Origin: Castor canadensis
Lineage: Eukaryota; Chordata; Mammalia; Rodentia; Castoridae
Direction: 5' to 3'
Length of the DNA stretch: 64,000 nucleotides
Assembly: GCF_047511655.1 (NCBI RefSeq)
Contig: NC_133392.1
Span: 160,880,542-160,944,541 of the forward strand
Shown: piece by piece, positions 24,008-34,184 of the stretch
How the letters are laid out: the number at the start of each line of letters is the position of its first letter
How positions within the stretch are numbered: position 1 is the first letter of the stretch
Notes under the pieces: model-generated
The model's database searches: none
Seen by the model: the letters and a program-made list of their open reading frames with translations, nothing else
Told to the model about the DNA's origin: nothing
Translations under genes and position numbers: made by a program

Positions 24008-24019
24008 TGAAGATCTTTC

Positions 24020-25600
24020 TTGATTGGTTGTTCTTTCCTGGATTTTGTTTGTTCAGTTGGTTTTAGTACCACTTTAGGGGGGAAACAACGAACAGATCAG
24101 GTGGGAGTCAGTGCCAACTAGACCCTTTTGGCCAAATTTAAGCAATAAAGAGGCTTAGAAGGAGTGGCTCTTAGGCAGTGGGCTTTTAGACAAGGACAAT
24201 ACAAAACAAAATCTAACAAAAGCAGATGTCTAAAAAGCTAACCTGGTTGACACATAAGCACTTATTAGAGTCATTTTTTATGGACTGATTGTAAATATCC
24301 TAGAAGGATCAGAACTGTAATGGCAAAAACTTAAAAGAGCCATTGTTAAAATTCTGATGGACAATTTAGCAACTAACAGAACAGTATATCAGTACCATTA
24401 ACTTTTTGTTACCATGTTTATCTAAATTTTGTATTTTAGAAGGCTTGATATACTTGAAAAACATAAATATAGGAACCAGCAACAGCATCACAACTTTATA
24501 GAGGTTATATATACATATTAGTTTAGTTGTTCTTAAAATAAAACCTTAGATTTTTATCAGTTGGGGAGGAGAACAGGGTCAGTGACCCCAAACAGCCCAG
24601 TCACAGACACATATAGGATACCGACTGCATTAAAATCACCCAAGACAACAGCTGTTTAACCATGAGGTCATCTAGAAAATTTTATAAAAACTGTTTAAAA
24701 TAAGAGGCATGGAAGAGGCAGAGAGATGGCTCAAACACCAGTACAGGGTTTATTGTTTAGGGAGGAGCCCTGGGGAGGGACTCCAGCAAGAGAGCTAGAG
24801 CCCATTGCCATACACAGGCTTGGGCTAGATATAGGGGGCTAGTGGAAAAGTACCAGGAAGGTCACTAAGGGATATTGTTGCTGGGCAACCAAGAAAAATA
24901 AGTTGTAGTTAGGTAACTGTCTGCCCAACTGTCCTTGGCATCTATCCAGGGAGATGAAGGTAAGCCATCTGCAAGGGGAGGGGTCTGGTCCTAACATGGC
25001 TGTCCTCATTGTTAACCCCAACATAAACCAACTCCTAAATGAACATAACTCAGTTACCTTAGTAGTTAAACCCCAACAAAAATCACCAGAGAACACAGGT
25101 GAATATTTATGGGGACTAAGTGTGGAGTCAGGAAACCTAGTGGCCAAGAATCATGGCTCAGATGTCGATAAGGGACCACATCCCAGATTATTGACATTAA
25201 CACATTGTTCATGACATACAGCAAAATCCCATCAATCTGTAGTCAATGGAGCCCCCCTAAAATAACAGGGCCAATCTGGTCATCCCAGGACAAAAATCCC
25301 CTCCATCCAACATGCAGAAGGAGTAGGACTAACACCTCCACTCTGTTGAGTCCAATAAAAACTGGAGGTCTTGACTTTCAGTGTAGTGTTCCTTTTTGAG
25401 TTATTTATTCATTTATTTATTTTTATCCTATCTGGAGGGTGTACTTTGGCTTTGTTTTATATAAGTAAATCTGTCTCAATCTTTATATCACTCCCTGTGC
25501 TCAGCTGCCTCTTGTCTTTTGTGTGTTTTAATAAACTCTTGTCCTGACAAATTTGTGGATTAACCTGTAGCACCAAAAATTTTTGACAGTTATCGTGACA
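24020..25600. other. AT-rich, LTR-like but unassigned
   Basis: No gene is visible. The stretch near 24,690-24,900 resembles an LTR on minus (TTTATT at about 24,749). The stretch at 25,340-25,560 resembles an R-U5 region on plus (AATAAA twice, at about 25,356 and 25,530). These may be remnants of one or two endogenous retroviruses, but I cannot name the family or fix the ends. Confidence 0.3.
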
Positions 25601-25627
25601 AAACAAAAATTATTATTATTTTTTTTT

Positions 25628-25628
25628 C

Positions 25629-25679
<51 letters not shown>

Positions 25680-25685
25680 GAGCAC
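25628..25685 (-). pseudogene. U6 snRNA retropseudogene, 5' 58 nt only
   Basis: The minus strand is identical to U6 snRNA positions 1-58, ending ...GATTAGCATG. It is followed by an A-rich tail (plus T-run 25,615-25,627). An 11-base perfect duplication, CAAAAATTATT on plus, flanks the insert (25,604-25,614 and 25,686-25,696). The missing 3' half and internal A-tail show LINE-mediated retroposition. The lack of any substitution suggests a recent insertion. U6 promoter elements lie upstream of the RNA, so this copy is not expected to be transcribed as U6. Confidence 0.93.
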
Positions 25686-25699
25686 CAAAAATTATTTTT

Positions 25700-26540
25700 G
25701 AGACAATTTTTTGTAAATGTTATTAAGAACAATACAATATTTTAAAGATAGCCTTGTTGTTATGAGCTTAGAGAATTAAGTTTTAGTTTAACATCAGTAC
25801 ATTAAATTTTGACCTTATAAAACCTTTAATGTAACTTTTAGGTTTTAGTTAACTTAATCACTTACATAAGCATCTATATCTTTGTGACAACTTAATATGT
25901 ACCCTCTGGGGAACTTGTCATTATCTCTTTTTTTTAAATCTAAAAGTATTATTATTATTATTTACCTTTTATTTTTTTAAAAACCATATCCTTGATACCT
26001 TTTATACATTTTTGTTATTTGTTGAAAATAATCATAAAACCTTTTAACTTAGAGCCTTACATTTGCATGAAAAACAAGAAAGCAACCTTGAAATTATTTT
26101 TGTATAAAAGCAATTTATAGAAAGCTCATTTGTTAATAGACCCATGTATTATCAGAGAGAATTTAATTTCAGATTGTACTTATGGCAGAATGAAACATGA
26201 GAAGGTCATTTCTTTAACTACCCAAATTTCAAGATTTTTGTTGCAGGCTGTGCTTCGCCCCCGCCCCCCCCCCCCCCCGCCTTTTTTTCTCTCTTTTTTG
26301 GTCTGAGTGGGAGTGTTAACCCCTGAAGGCCTGCATCGTAGTGAGACCTGATTGAAATAAGTTTAATAACCTGTTTCTTAAAAGTAGCAATAGAACAGAG
26401 TAATAATTTTTACACTGACTGTATAAGAACTGTTTTTAAGATGTTTGTATGCATGCACACACTGTGAGCACACCATTAGATGGATAATAATCTGACCAGT
26501 CACTAGCAAGGGAGCATAAGCATCTCATGACTGTCCTGCC
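25700..26540. other. AT-rich intergenic with poly-C tract
   Basis: No gene. It contains a C-run of about 16-18 bases at 26,263-26,280 next to a T-run. The rest is unassigned. Confidence 0.4.
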
Positions 26541-26632
26541 CTTCCTTCTCCCCTCCCTCACTCTTTCTTTCTCTCCCCTCCCTTCCTCCCTCCTTTCCTC
26601 CTTCCCTCCTTTCTTTCCTTCTTCCCCTCACA
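26540..26632. repeat. Pyrimidine-rich low-complexity tract (CCTT/CTTC)
   Basis: About 90 bases on plus are almost purely C and T. Open frames over it are artefacts of composition. Confidence 0.8.
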
Positions 26633-26794
26633 CAGCCACATGCAACACAGCCCACTCAGCTGACCGTGACCCTGGGAGTAGTGTTTTAGAACTACAGTCA
26701 GTGCCATCTGGTACCGTGGCAGCAGGACGGGCTTGCCCAGCAAGGGGTCAGCTGTGGGGTCAGGGGTGTTTCCTATGGCAGAACTGGCCTGGTG

Positions 26795-26961
26795 TGTTAG
26801 TCAGCTTTTTCATGACTGTGACAAAATGACCCAACAAATTAAGGGAGGAAGGATTTATGAGGGGTTCAGGGTTTCAGTCAATGTTCAGTTGGCTCCATTG
26901 CTGGGCCTATGTCAAGGCAGAGCAAAAGGGTACCACAGCCAGAAAGGGGAAAGAGGGAGGG

Positions 26962-27000
<39 letters not shown>

Positions 27001-27168
27001 CCACTTCCAGTGAGTGGCCTACCCTATAACACTTACTTCCAACCCAGCTCCATTAAATGAAGTTGGCACCCTCATAACCCAGTCACCTGAATAGCACCAC
27101 CACCAGCTGGGACCAGGAGTTCAACACATGACCCTTTGGGAGGGATACTTCATATCCAAACCCTAACA
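26795..27168 (-). mobile_element. MaLR-like solo LTR
   Basis: On minus it begins TGTTAGGGTTTGGATATGAA and ends GACTAACA, with a sequence style typical of MaLR LTRs. The terminal bases form a short inverted repeat (TGTTAG/CTAACA). A (GA)n microsatellite (26,963-26,999) lies within it. Target-site duplication is not obvious. Confidence 0.6.
26963..26999. repeat. (GA)n microsatellite
   Basis: An almost perfect GA run inside the MaLR-like LTR. Confidence 0.85.
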
Positions 27169-27334
27169 CCTGGCCCACCTGTGGTCTCCCTCCGTGCTTG
27201 CTTGGAGTTCACGCTCTTCCACCTCATCCCTGACCCTCCCAAGTTCTTAACGACTCTTAATATTAAGTATTCCTTTAAAAACATTCAGGACAACTGTGGG
27301 GAGTGGATTATGAGAAGCCTATGAGGACACTGGC

Positions 27335-28323
27335 ACAGCTGTACCCAATGTTCTGTAGGTTGAGTTTGGCACAGCCCCGGCTATGGGAAGCAGATTAAAG
27401 CCTATGAGAACTGGACTCAAGCAAGGTGAGATGCAGTTAATTGCTTTTACCTGTAGGCCGAGATAGGCACAGCCCTAGCCATGAAACAGGGAAAGGCAGA
27501 ACAGCTGCATCTCCTAAGCTGTGTTCAGAGAAGCAGGAATGCAGGTTTCTCCTGTTACAATGTCACACCCCTCCCCATAGCTCCACCCTGCTTGCTGCTA
27601 TAAAAGACCCCTGAAGGAGGAAGAGGGGCTTTTGCCTTTTGCTTTTTGGGGCCTTACTTTGGGCTTTTTGGTGTGGGAAGCTTTTGGAAGGGAAAAGAGT
27701 TATTGAAGGGAAAAATTGCTGAAGGGACAAGAACTGTTGAAGGGAAAATGCTAAAAAGGGGTTGATAGAAAGTCTGCACCAAGAACTTTAACACAGGCTT
27801 CACAAAGCAAATCTGAGAAAGAACTGCATACACAGCCTTAGGAAAGCTAAAGCTAAAGAAACGCCAAAGAGAACACAGGACAGTGCACAGTGTGAGTCTA
27901 AGGACTGAGACCTTAAGAGTTACGCATATGCAGGTTGTAAGTGTGGCTGTTTGCAAGTTTGAGCACCAAGGCTTTGAGAAGACTAAAGAGAGATGAGACA
28001 GTGCAAGCCTGGGGGCAAAAAGACCTTAAGAGCAATTAAACTAAAGGTAAACTAAGGCAAATATGGGACAGTGTGAGCCTAAGGAAAGAGGCTTTAAGCA
28101 AGATTTTAAAGAACTGCAAAGAGCAAGGCCTGAAAGAATAAAGATAGGGGAAAGAAGCAATGAGGGTTGTGTCTCCAGCCGAGCATACAACACACCTGAC
28201 CACAAATATCTTTCAGTCTGTCTGTCTATCCTATATCTTCTCTAAAATCTCCAGTCACCCCCAGTTAATCCCAGTTAGGTCTGGTAATAACCAAGGAGCG
28301 AGAGAGAAAACCTCGCTCCAGCA
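27335..28323 (+). mobile_element. LTR-like unit A of a tandem pair
   Basis: The unit has a TATA box (ctataaaag near 27,598), AATAAA at about 28,137 and a GC-poor body. It closely parallels unit B (28,370-29,139) downstream. Its U3-like part contains repeated segments with the phrase cacagcccyrgcyatg (27,370 and 27,468). It resembles an endogenous retrovirus LTR, but I cannot name the family. Confidence 0.5.
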
Positions 28324-28369
28324 AGGGAGGGAGCATGAGAAACAGCCCCCCTTTCACCCGGCCACGGAA

Positions 28370-29139
28370 TAAGGCAAGAATAAGATGCAGAGCAGCTGCT
28401 TTTCCTAAGATGTTTCTGCAGGCTGAGTTCAGCACAGCCCCAGCCACAGAAGAGGAAAATGCAGAGCAGCTGCTTTTCCTAAGTTGTTTATCTTCACAGA
28501 GGTAAATTGCAGATTTCTATTGCTACAATGTCACCCCTCTCCCCAGAGTTGTTGCTCCTCCTCCTCCTTTACCACTGGACATAAAAGACTTACTGAAGGA
28601 CAAAGTGAGGCTTTTGGCTTTTGGCTTTTTTGATGTGGGAGGCTTTGGGAGGGAAAAGGATTTCTAAAGGGAAAAGAATTGCTGAAGGGAAGAGGATTGC
28701 TAAGGGGGAATTGCCAAAGAGGGGTTGATAGAAAGTCTGCACTGAGAACTTTTTACATAGACTTTAGAAAAGCTAAGCTAAAGAAAAGCTACAGAGAACA
28801 TGGGACAGTGCAAGTCTGGGGGCAAAAACTTTAAGAGAGATTATGATAAAGAAAAGCTAAGAGCAAACATGGGACAGAGCGAGTCTAAGGAAAGAGGTTT
28901 TAAGCAAGGTTTTAAAGAAGACTTTAGAAGCAAGATTTTAAAGAACTGTAAAGGAATAAGGCCTTAAAGAATAAAGATAGAGAAAAGAAGCAATGAGGGT
29001 TGTGCATCTCCACCTGCGCGCCCAACACACCTGTCTCTCTGTCTGTCCTGTGTCCTTTATGTATCTCCTGTCACCACCGAGTTAGCTCCAGTTAGATTCA
29101 GTAGAAACAAGGAAGCGCGAGACAAAGCTTGCTCCAGAC
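28370..29139 (+). mobile_element. LTR-like unit B of a tandem pair
   Basis: It matches unit A in the same order: cagcacagccccagccac (28,431), a TATA-like acataaaag (28,579), the phrase gttgatagaaagtctgca, and AATAAA at about 28,969, ending with a segment near 29,139. About 45 bases separate the units. Distances between landmarks differ (TATA to AATAAA about 540 in A, 390 in B), so indels have accumulated. Confidence 0.5.
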
Positions 29140-29272
29140 AACATCTGAGCCCAGGTTGTCAGTGTGCATGTGACATTTCAGGAACGCTCCACTGCAGGGT
29201 GTCGGATGACAGCAGAGCCTCTTTGTGACCACTGGAGCAAGTTCATGAACGTTTAAAGGTTGGAAGATTTTT

Positions 29273-29462
29273 TTTTTTTTGCAGTACTGGGGTTTGAACT
29301 CAGGGCCTACATCTTGAGCCACTCCACCAGCCCTGTTTTGTATTTTTTTTTTGGAGATAGGGTCTCATGGAACTATTTGCCTGGGCTGGCTTTGAACCAT
29401 GATCCTTCTGATCTCTGCCTCCTGAGTAGCTAGGATTACAGGCGTGAGCCACCAGCCTGGCT
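29273..29462 (-). repeat. B1-ID dimeric SINE with 17-bp target duplication
   Basis: A complete reverse-oriented dimer: ID half (ttgagccactccaccagccc) then B1-like half ending ggcgtgagccaccagcctgg. It is flanked by the perfect duplication AAGGTTGGAAGATTTTT (29,256-29,272 and 29,463-29,479). This shows that the two halves moved as one unit. Confidence 0.85.
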
Positions 29463-29479
29463 AAGGTTGGAAGATTTTT

Positions 29480-30350
29480 GAAAGTTGGCATACTTCAGTT
29501 TTCAATTCCATGTGTCATTAACTTCCCTACGCCTCCATTCTTGACTTTGGACAGGCGTCACGCTTTCGGCTGAAGTCTCAGTCACTGAATGCATGCATTT
29601 GTATGCAATGTGCATCCCCTGAATAGAGCAAAGTGCCCACGTCAGGGCGTTTCTGCAAACCCAGCAAACGTGTGGCCAGCCCCAGAATAGTGTCACCACC
29701 TCAAAGTCCCTGAGCTCCTTCTGGTCCACAGGGAGGACCTCTGCTGGCCAAGGGGGCATTTCAAGTGACCGTGGGCCATCCTTCTGAAGTCCTAACAGTG
29801 TTTGGGGATCCATGACGCACTTACACCACTGGGACAGCACCTTCCTCGGAGGGCCAGTTCAGTCCAGAAGTGAGCCCCACTCACTCTGACCCTGAGCGAC
29901 CCCCACCTGTCTGAGATGGCGCGAACGGTGGCGTAGCAGCGTGAACGCTGGACATTTTAGCACTCAGGCTGAAACACTGCCTTTTATTCCCACGGCATCT
30001 GTGGAGGCTGCGGCTGGAGGCGAGGTGGATGCGGTCTGAGTAGGCAAGGCTGGGCTCATTCTGTCTACCACATGGTCAGTCACTTGGGTCATCGGGACAG
30101 TGCCTGTCCGCTAAACGGGACAGTGTCTAGTGGTGTCCATGACAATGAAACCCCACTTGAAGGTCTGGGAGGGTTCTGAGGTCTGGAGAGGTTTGGAACA
30201 GCACCTGGTGCCGTGGCAGGGAGGCCTGCTTTCCTCTTCCCACATCTGGGGAGAAACAGATGGCTGACGAGCAGGAACTCCATCCTCACGCCAGTGTGTC
30301 CTAGAGCTCCACCTCCCAGTCGTCTCATGAGGTGTGTACATTTTCTTTTC
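29480..30350. other. Intergenic, nothing assigned
   Basis: Unique-looking sequence with scattered short frames on minus, none supported as coding. It could hold exons of a non-coding RNA on plus, but nothing identifies them. Confidence 0.35.
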
Positions 30351-30354
30351 TTCC

Positions 30355-30485
30355 TGAAGGAGCATCTTGCTGTGTAGCTTAGGCTGGCCTGGAAACCCCT
30401 AGGTAACCCAGGTTGGCTTCAAACTCATGGTCTTACTGCTTCAGCCTCCCAAGAGCTGGGATTTCAGGAGTGTAACACCACTCCT
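30355..30485 (-). repeat. B1-like SINE
   Basis: Reverse-oriented 7SL-derived element with gcttaggctggcctggaaac and the box region ttcagcctcccaagagctgg. Confidence 0.6.
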
Positions 30486-30489
30486 CCCT

Positions 30490-30930
30490 ATTTTGTTTTA
30501 TTTGTGATAAAACACACAAAATACATGATTTACCATTTTAAGATACAGTTCAGCAGCATTACGCTCATTCCCGGTGTTGAACGGTCATCGCCACTCTCCA
30601 ACTTCCCAAGCTGAAACTCTGTCCCCACTAAACGCTAGCTCTCTGTTCCCTCTTCCGGGGTTGCCACCATTCTACTTCCTGCCTCTGTGAGTGTGATGAG
30701 TCTGGGTGCCCCGTATGAGTGAAATTATGAGTGTCCTTGTGTGACTGACTTCTTTACTTAGCATCCCGCCCTCTGGGGGCGTTCCACATTGTGGCATGTA
30801 TCAGAATGCCCTTTTTCAAGGCTGGGTAATCGTCCACTCTATGGTTGAGCCCTGTTGTGTTTATACATTCAGCTGTGGATGGGCACTTGGTTCACTGCCA
30901 GCTTTTTGGTACACTTGTTTGTCTTTCAGA
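30490..30930 (-). mobile_element. Old L1 fragment
   Basis: The plus strand matches the antisense of an old L1 3' region: ttaccattttaagatacagt near 30,531, aaactctgtccccactaaac near 30,613, and ctgtggatgggcacttggtt near 30,873. Confidence 0.65.
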
Positions 30931-31539
30931 TTCTTCGTGACATTTGACCTGAGTGTGGAGCTGCTGGGGTGCTTTAAGCCTCAGGAATCCCAGTTCAGGG
31001 CAAGGGGGCTGAAGGTATCTGGTCTCATCCAGGAAGGCAGACCAGGAGGCTGCGCCTGGCATAGTTGGGGTTGAGAGCCACCCACAGCCTGCAGTCAGGA
31101 CAAGACAGACACCTGGGATGCTTCTGGGGACGACTTTGTCTGCAGAGTTACTACCACACTGCTGTTAGAAAGAGGTCCCCTGGCCAGGTGTCTGATCTTT
31201 TGTCCAGAACTGTCTGGTCTCATCCTGGCCACCATCCTGTGAGTCCTTCACAGGGGCTGCTGAGTCCTCCGGCATGTTTGTGTCCTGCACTGTTCGGGCT
31301 CTTTCACGTCCATTGCCTGTCCCTGTGACCTGTGCAGTCGCCTGTGGGTTTGTCCAGCAACATCCTGTCTGGGCTCCAAAAGGCGATGCCTGGTGTCTGC
31401 AGCCCCCAGGAGAGGCCACAGCCTTGTGGGGGGTCCGTGGCCAGTCTCTGCATGGACTGAGGGCCTTTAGCTTTTTCAGTGTTCCAGTGTCCACATCTTG
31501 TATGTGTTTTGTTGCTGCTTTTGTAAATGAAACTTTCTT

Positions 31540-32215
31540 CTATTTTTGACTGTTCATTGCTACTATATAAAAATATGATTGACTTTTTTGTGTATTGACC
31601 TTGAATTCTGTGACCTCACTGAACAGCTCTGCAGCTTTGTTGTAACCTTTGTGGTTTTCCATGCTGAGAGTCACTTTGTCTGTGAATGGAGACACTTTTT
31701 CTTTCTTTCTCTCTCTCTTCTTTCCCTTTCCCTTCCCCTCCCCTCCCCATTCCCTCCCTCTTCCCTTCCCCTTCCCTCCTCTCCCTTCCCCTCCCTCCCT
31801 TCCACTCCTCTCTTCCTGTGTGCCTTTCTTTCCATGGCTAGGACCTGCTGCATGATGGTGAAGAGGAGGTTGAGAGCCTTGCCTTGCTGCAGTCCTAATG
31901 GAGGCACTCAGTTTGTTAGCATGAGTTCTGTTAATCGGAGAGACTTGCTTCTGTTCCTGGTTTGCTGATGGCTTTGACTTTCTCACCTGCATTGCCCTAG
32001 CTCTTGAGAGCTAATGACTCATCTCTAGACCTGTACTGCTGGCGTGAGCTCACTTGATCACGACGAGTTGTCCTTTTCATTAAGAATTTTTCAGTCTGTT
32101 CATAAGAGATATTGGTGTGTAGTTTTCTTTTTTAAATGGCTTTGGGTTTGGTTTTGAGGCAGGCCTGGCTTCATAGGCTGAGCCGGGGAATATCCCCTGT
32201 TCAGAAGCACTCCTC
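31540..32215 (-). mobile_element. L1 ORF2 fragment interrupted by a pyrimidine tract
   Basis: The plus strand looks antisense to L1 reverse-transcriptase sequence: gagatattggtgtgtagttt near 32,107, and ggcctggcttcataggctga at about 32,163. A C/T-rich simple repeat (31,695-31,822) lies inside, giving long but meaningless open frames on both strands. Confidence 0.55.
31695..31822. repeat. (CCCTT)n-like pyrimidine tract
   Basis: About 130 bases on plus of C and T only, with ccctccc and ttccc clusters. It may form triplex or slipped structures. Confidence 0.8.
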
Positions 32216-33157
32216 ATTCCCAAGGTGTACAGAGCCCATGGCTCTGTGCCAACCTCAGTTAGTGTCCTGAGGTGAGGCTGAGGCCACTGTGACTCACTTT
32301 TGTCCTATGCAGAAGGCTTCAGCTGGCCCAAAGGCCCACGAGAGCACTCAAGCCATCAGGGTCAGGAGCTGTGGGCTGACCTCGCCGTGGGGAAGAATCC
32401 AGGCAATGCTGTTCCCAAGGCACAGGCAGGTCTGCACTACAGGAGTGTCACAACCCCTTGACGTCCCTTCTCCCAGAAGTGCTGCCTGCTAACCATCTCC
32501 CGGCTGTCCAGGCAAGTTCTCACGTGGCATCAGCTGCCTGCAGGATGCTGAGGGAGCGCTTTGGGAGGCTGTGCCCACAGCTGGCAGTCATAATTTGGCC
32601 TGTACCTTTTGGTGATCTAAAAAACAATTAGGCCTGTCTTCTGGTCATTTGTATGGGGCTCTCTGGACCAGAGCCACTTTGCTTGGGTCCAGCCCTGGCT
32701 TGGCCACCTGAACTAAGTGACGTGGGGCACACTGCTCTCTCATGCCTGTGCCTGTTATGGAAGAGGAGGCTGGTAACCTGTCATATGTGCTCAGCAGTGG
32801 ACATTGGTCAACTTGTCACATTGCCATGTGCACGGCTGTTTTCCAGTCAGTAGTCTATGTAGTGTCAGTGACCAAAGTAGTGGTGTCAGTCGCATGTTGG
32901 TGTAGGCAAGAGACTTTGATTGTCCTGGGATTTTAAACCCAGAAAGTCTGCCTCAATCTGAAGACAGAAGAGGATGATCAGGGTCCTCTGTGGGGCCACT
33001 GTCATGAAAACACATCACATTAAACCCTACACAGAGGCCATCACCATGGTGGCCAGTTAGTGGCAGCAAAGTTCACCTGCAGATCAAATGCAGGCTTATT
33101 TTGATTTAGTTGGCTTTGCAAGTTTGTGTTTGATTTATGAATTAGTTTTGGTTTATA
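32215..33157. other. Intergenic upstream of the provirus
   Basis: No gene or repeat family recognised. A few short open frames are not supported. Confidence 0.4.
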
Positions 33158-33161
33158 GTTA
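33158..33161. repeat. Proviral target-site duplication, left copy
   Basis: GTTA immediately before the LTR start; the right copy is at 41,068-41,071. Confidence 0.75.
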
Positions 33162-33515
33162 TACACCAGGGAGGAGGGCCAGAAAAGAAGCAAGCAAGTC
33201 TGTGTTCTGATAAAGTAGCAGGGGGAAGGGAAGATAAAACTTAAAGAATCTAAACGTGAAGAAGATCACATAGCACCAGGGGTGGGGGGGTGGAGGGGTG
33301 AAGTAGCCAATACAGTTGCATACAACCATATTTGGGTTAAATCTTGCTTTTTGCTTCTGTAACCTGCTTGCAAGGGTAGATAAGGTGAGACCCCTTTGTT
33401 CTTGGGGTTCAGCCTTTGGACACTAGTCCACTGACCTTGTGCTGGCACAATAAACATTGCTTCCTGCTAAACTGCCTCAGCATCCCATTTCCTTGTCCTT
33501 GAGTATCCTGAAACA
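33162..33515 (+). mobile_element. 5' LTR
   Basis: The LTR spans 354 bases and carries AATAAA at 33,449-33,454 and a gccaat motif near 33,305. Its start (TACACC) aligns with TGTAGC of the minus-strand copy, so the TG has mutated to TA. It ends in CA at 33,514-33,515. Confidence 0.8.
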
Positions 33516-33519
33516 TTTC

Positions 33520-33537
33520 TAGGGACTCATCCAGGAT
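33520..33537 (+). promoter_or_regulatory. Primer-binding site, tRNA-Pro-like
   Basis: The 18 bases four positions after the LTR end match the usual tRNA-Pro primer-binding site of gammaretroviruses at 14 positions. All four differences are A in place of G, consistent with decay. A tRNA-Pro primer is therefore likely. Confidence 0.7.
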
Positions 33538-34184
33538 CCGGAGATGGTATCTTTCACCTCCCTTGTTGCTGGGGTGCATCCCCCAACCACCAGGAGAAGT
33601 GATCCTGCCAGGCACCAATGGACGGTTTGATCCAGAGGGACTTGTTCTCCCGGTGAGTCAGGGTGAGGGCCTCAGACGCACAATGGAACCCAGTGAGGCA
33701 CAGGAACCAGCAAGGTGAGCACTGCCCATCAGACGGGTAAGAACCAGGGCTCAAATATTAGGCCTGTCCCTAAGTGGCAGAAGGGGAGCTTGATCACCTC
33801 CTGAAGTCACCTGAATAACTTTGAGCAAAAGTGAAACTGTGACTCCTAGGCTCTGGGAGAGAGACGGAAACATTGGATGCCTGCATGTGCATGTGTGTTA
33901 ATGAGATGTAGTTTGTCTACAAAGTGAGTGACAAGTCCCAATCTGTGGGTCTATGATGAACTCATGGTCTAGAGTGAGCCTTAATAGGGCCTCCAGTCTG
34001 GGGTTTATATGGACTCACTATGGCTAAGAGGTGCCATAGTGAGATACTGTGAGGGACACAGCTGGATACAGACAAAGTGAGTGACGTATTGCTCTCCCCT
34101 TTGTGTCAGAGAGGAGGACCCCTTACCTCTCCTCCAAAACCTCTACCCCTTTGTGTCTGTCTTGATGTATGGTAACAGGAGGAA

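Noticed and set aside
31540-31992. 150-codon minus frame and 129-codon plus frame
   Set aside because: They run across a pure pyrimidine/purine tract within L1 sequence; they are composition artefacts.
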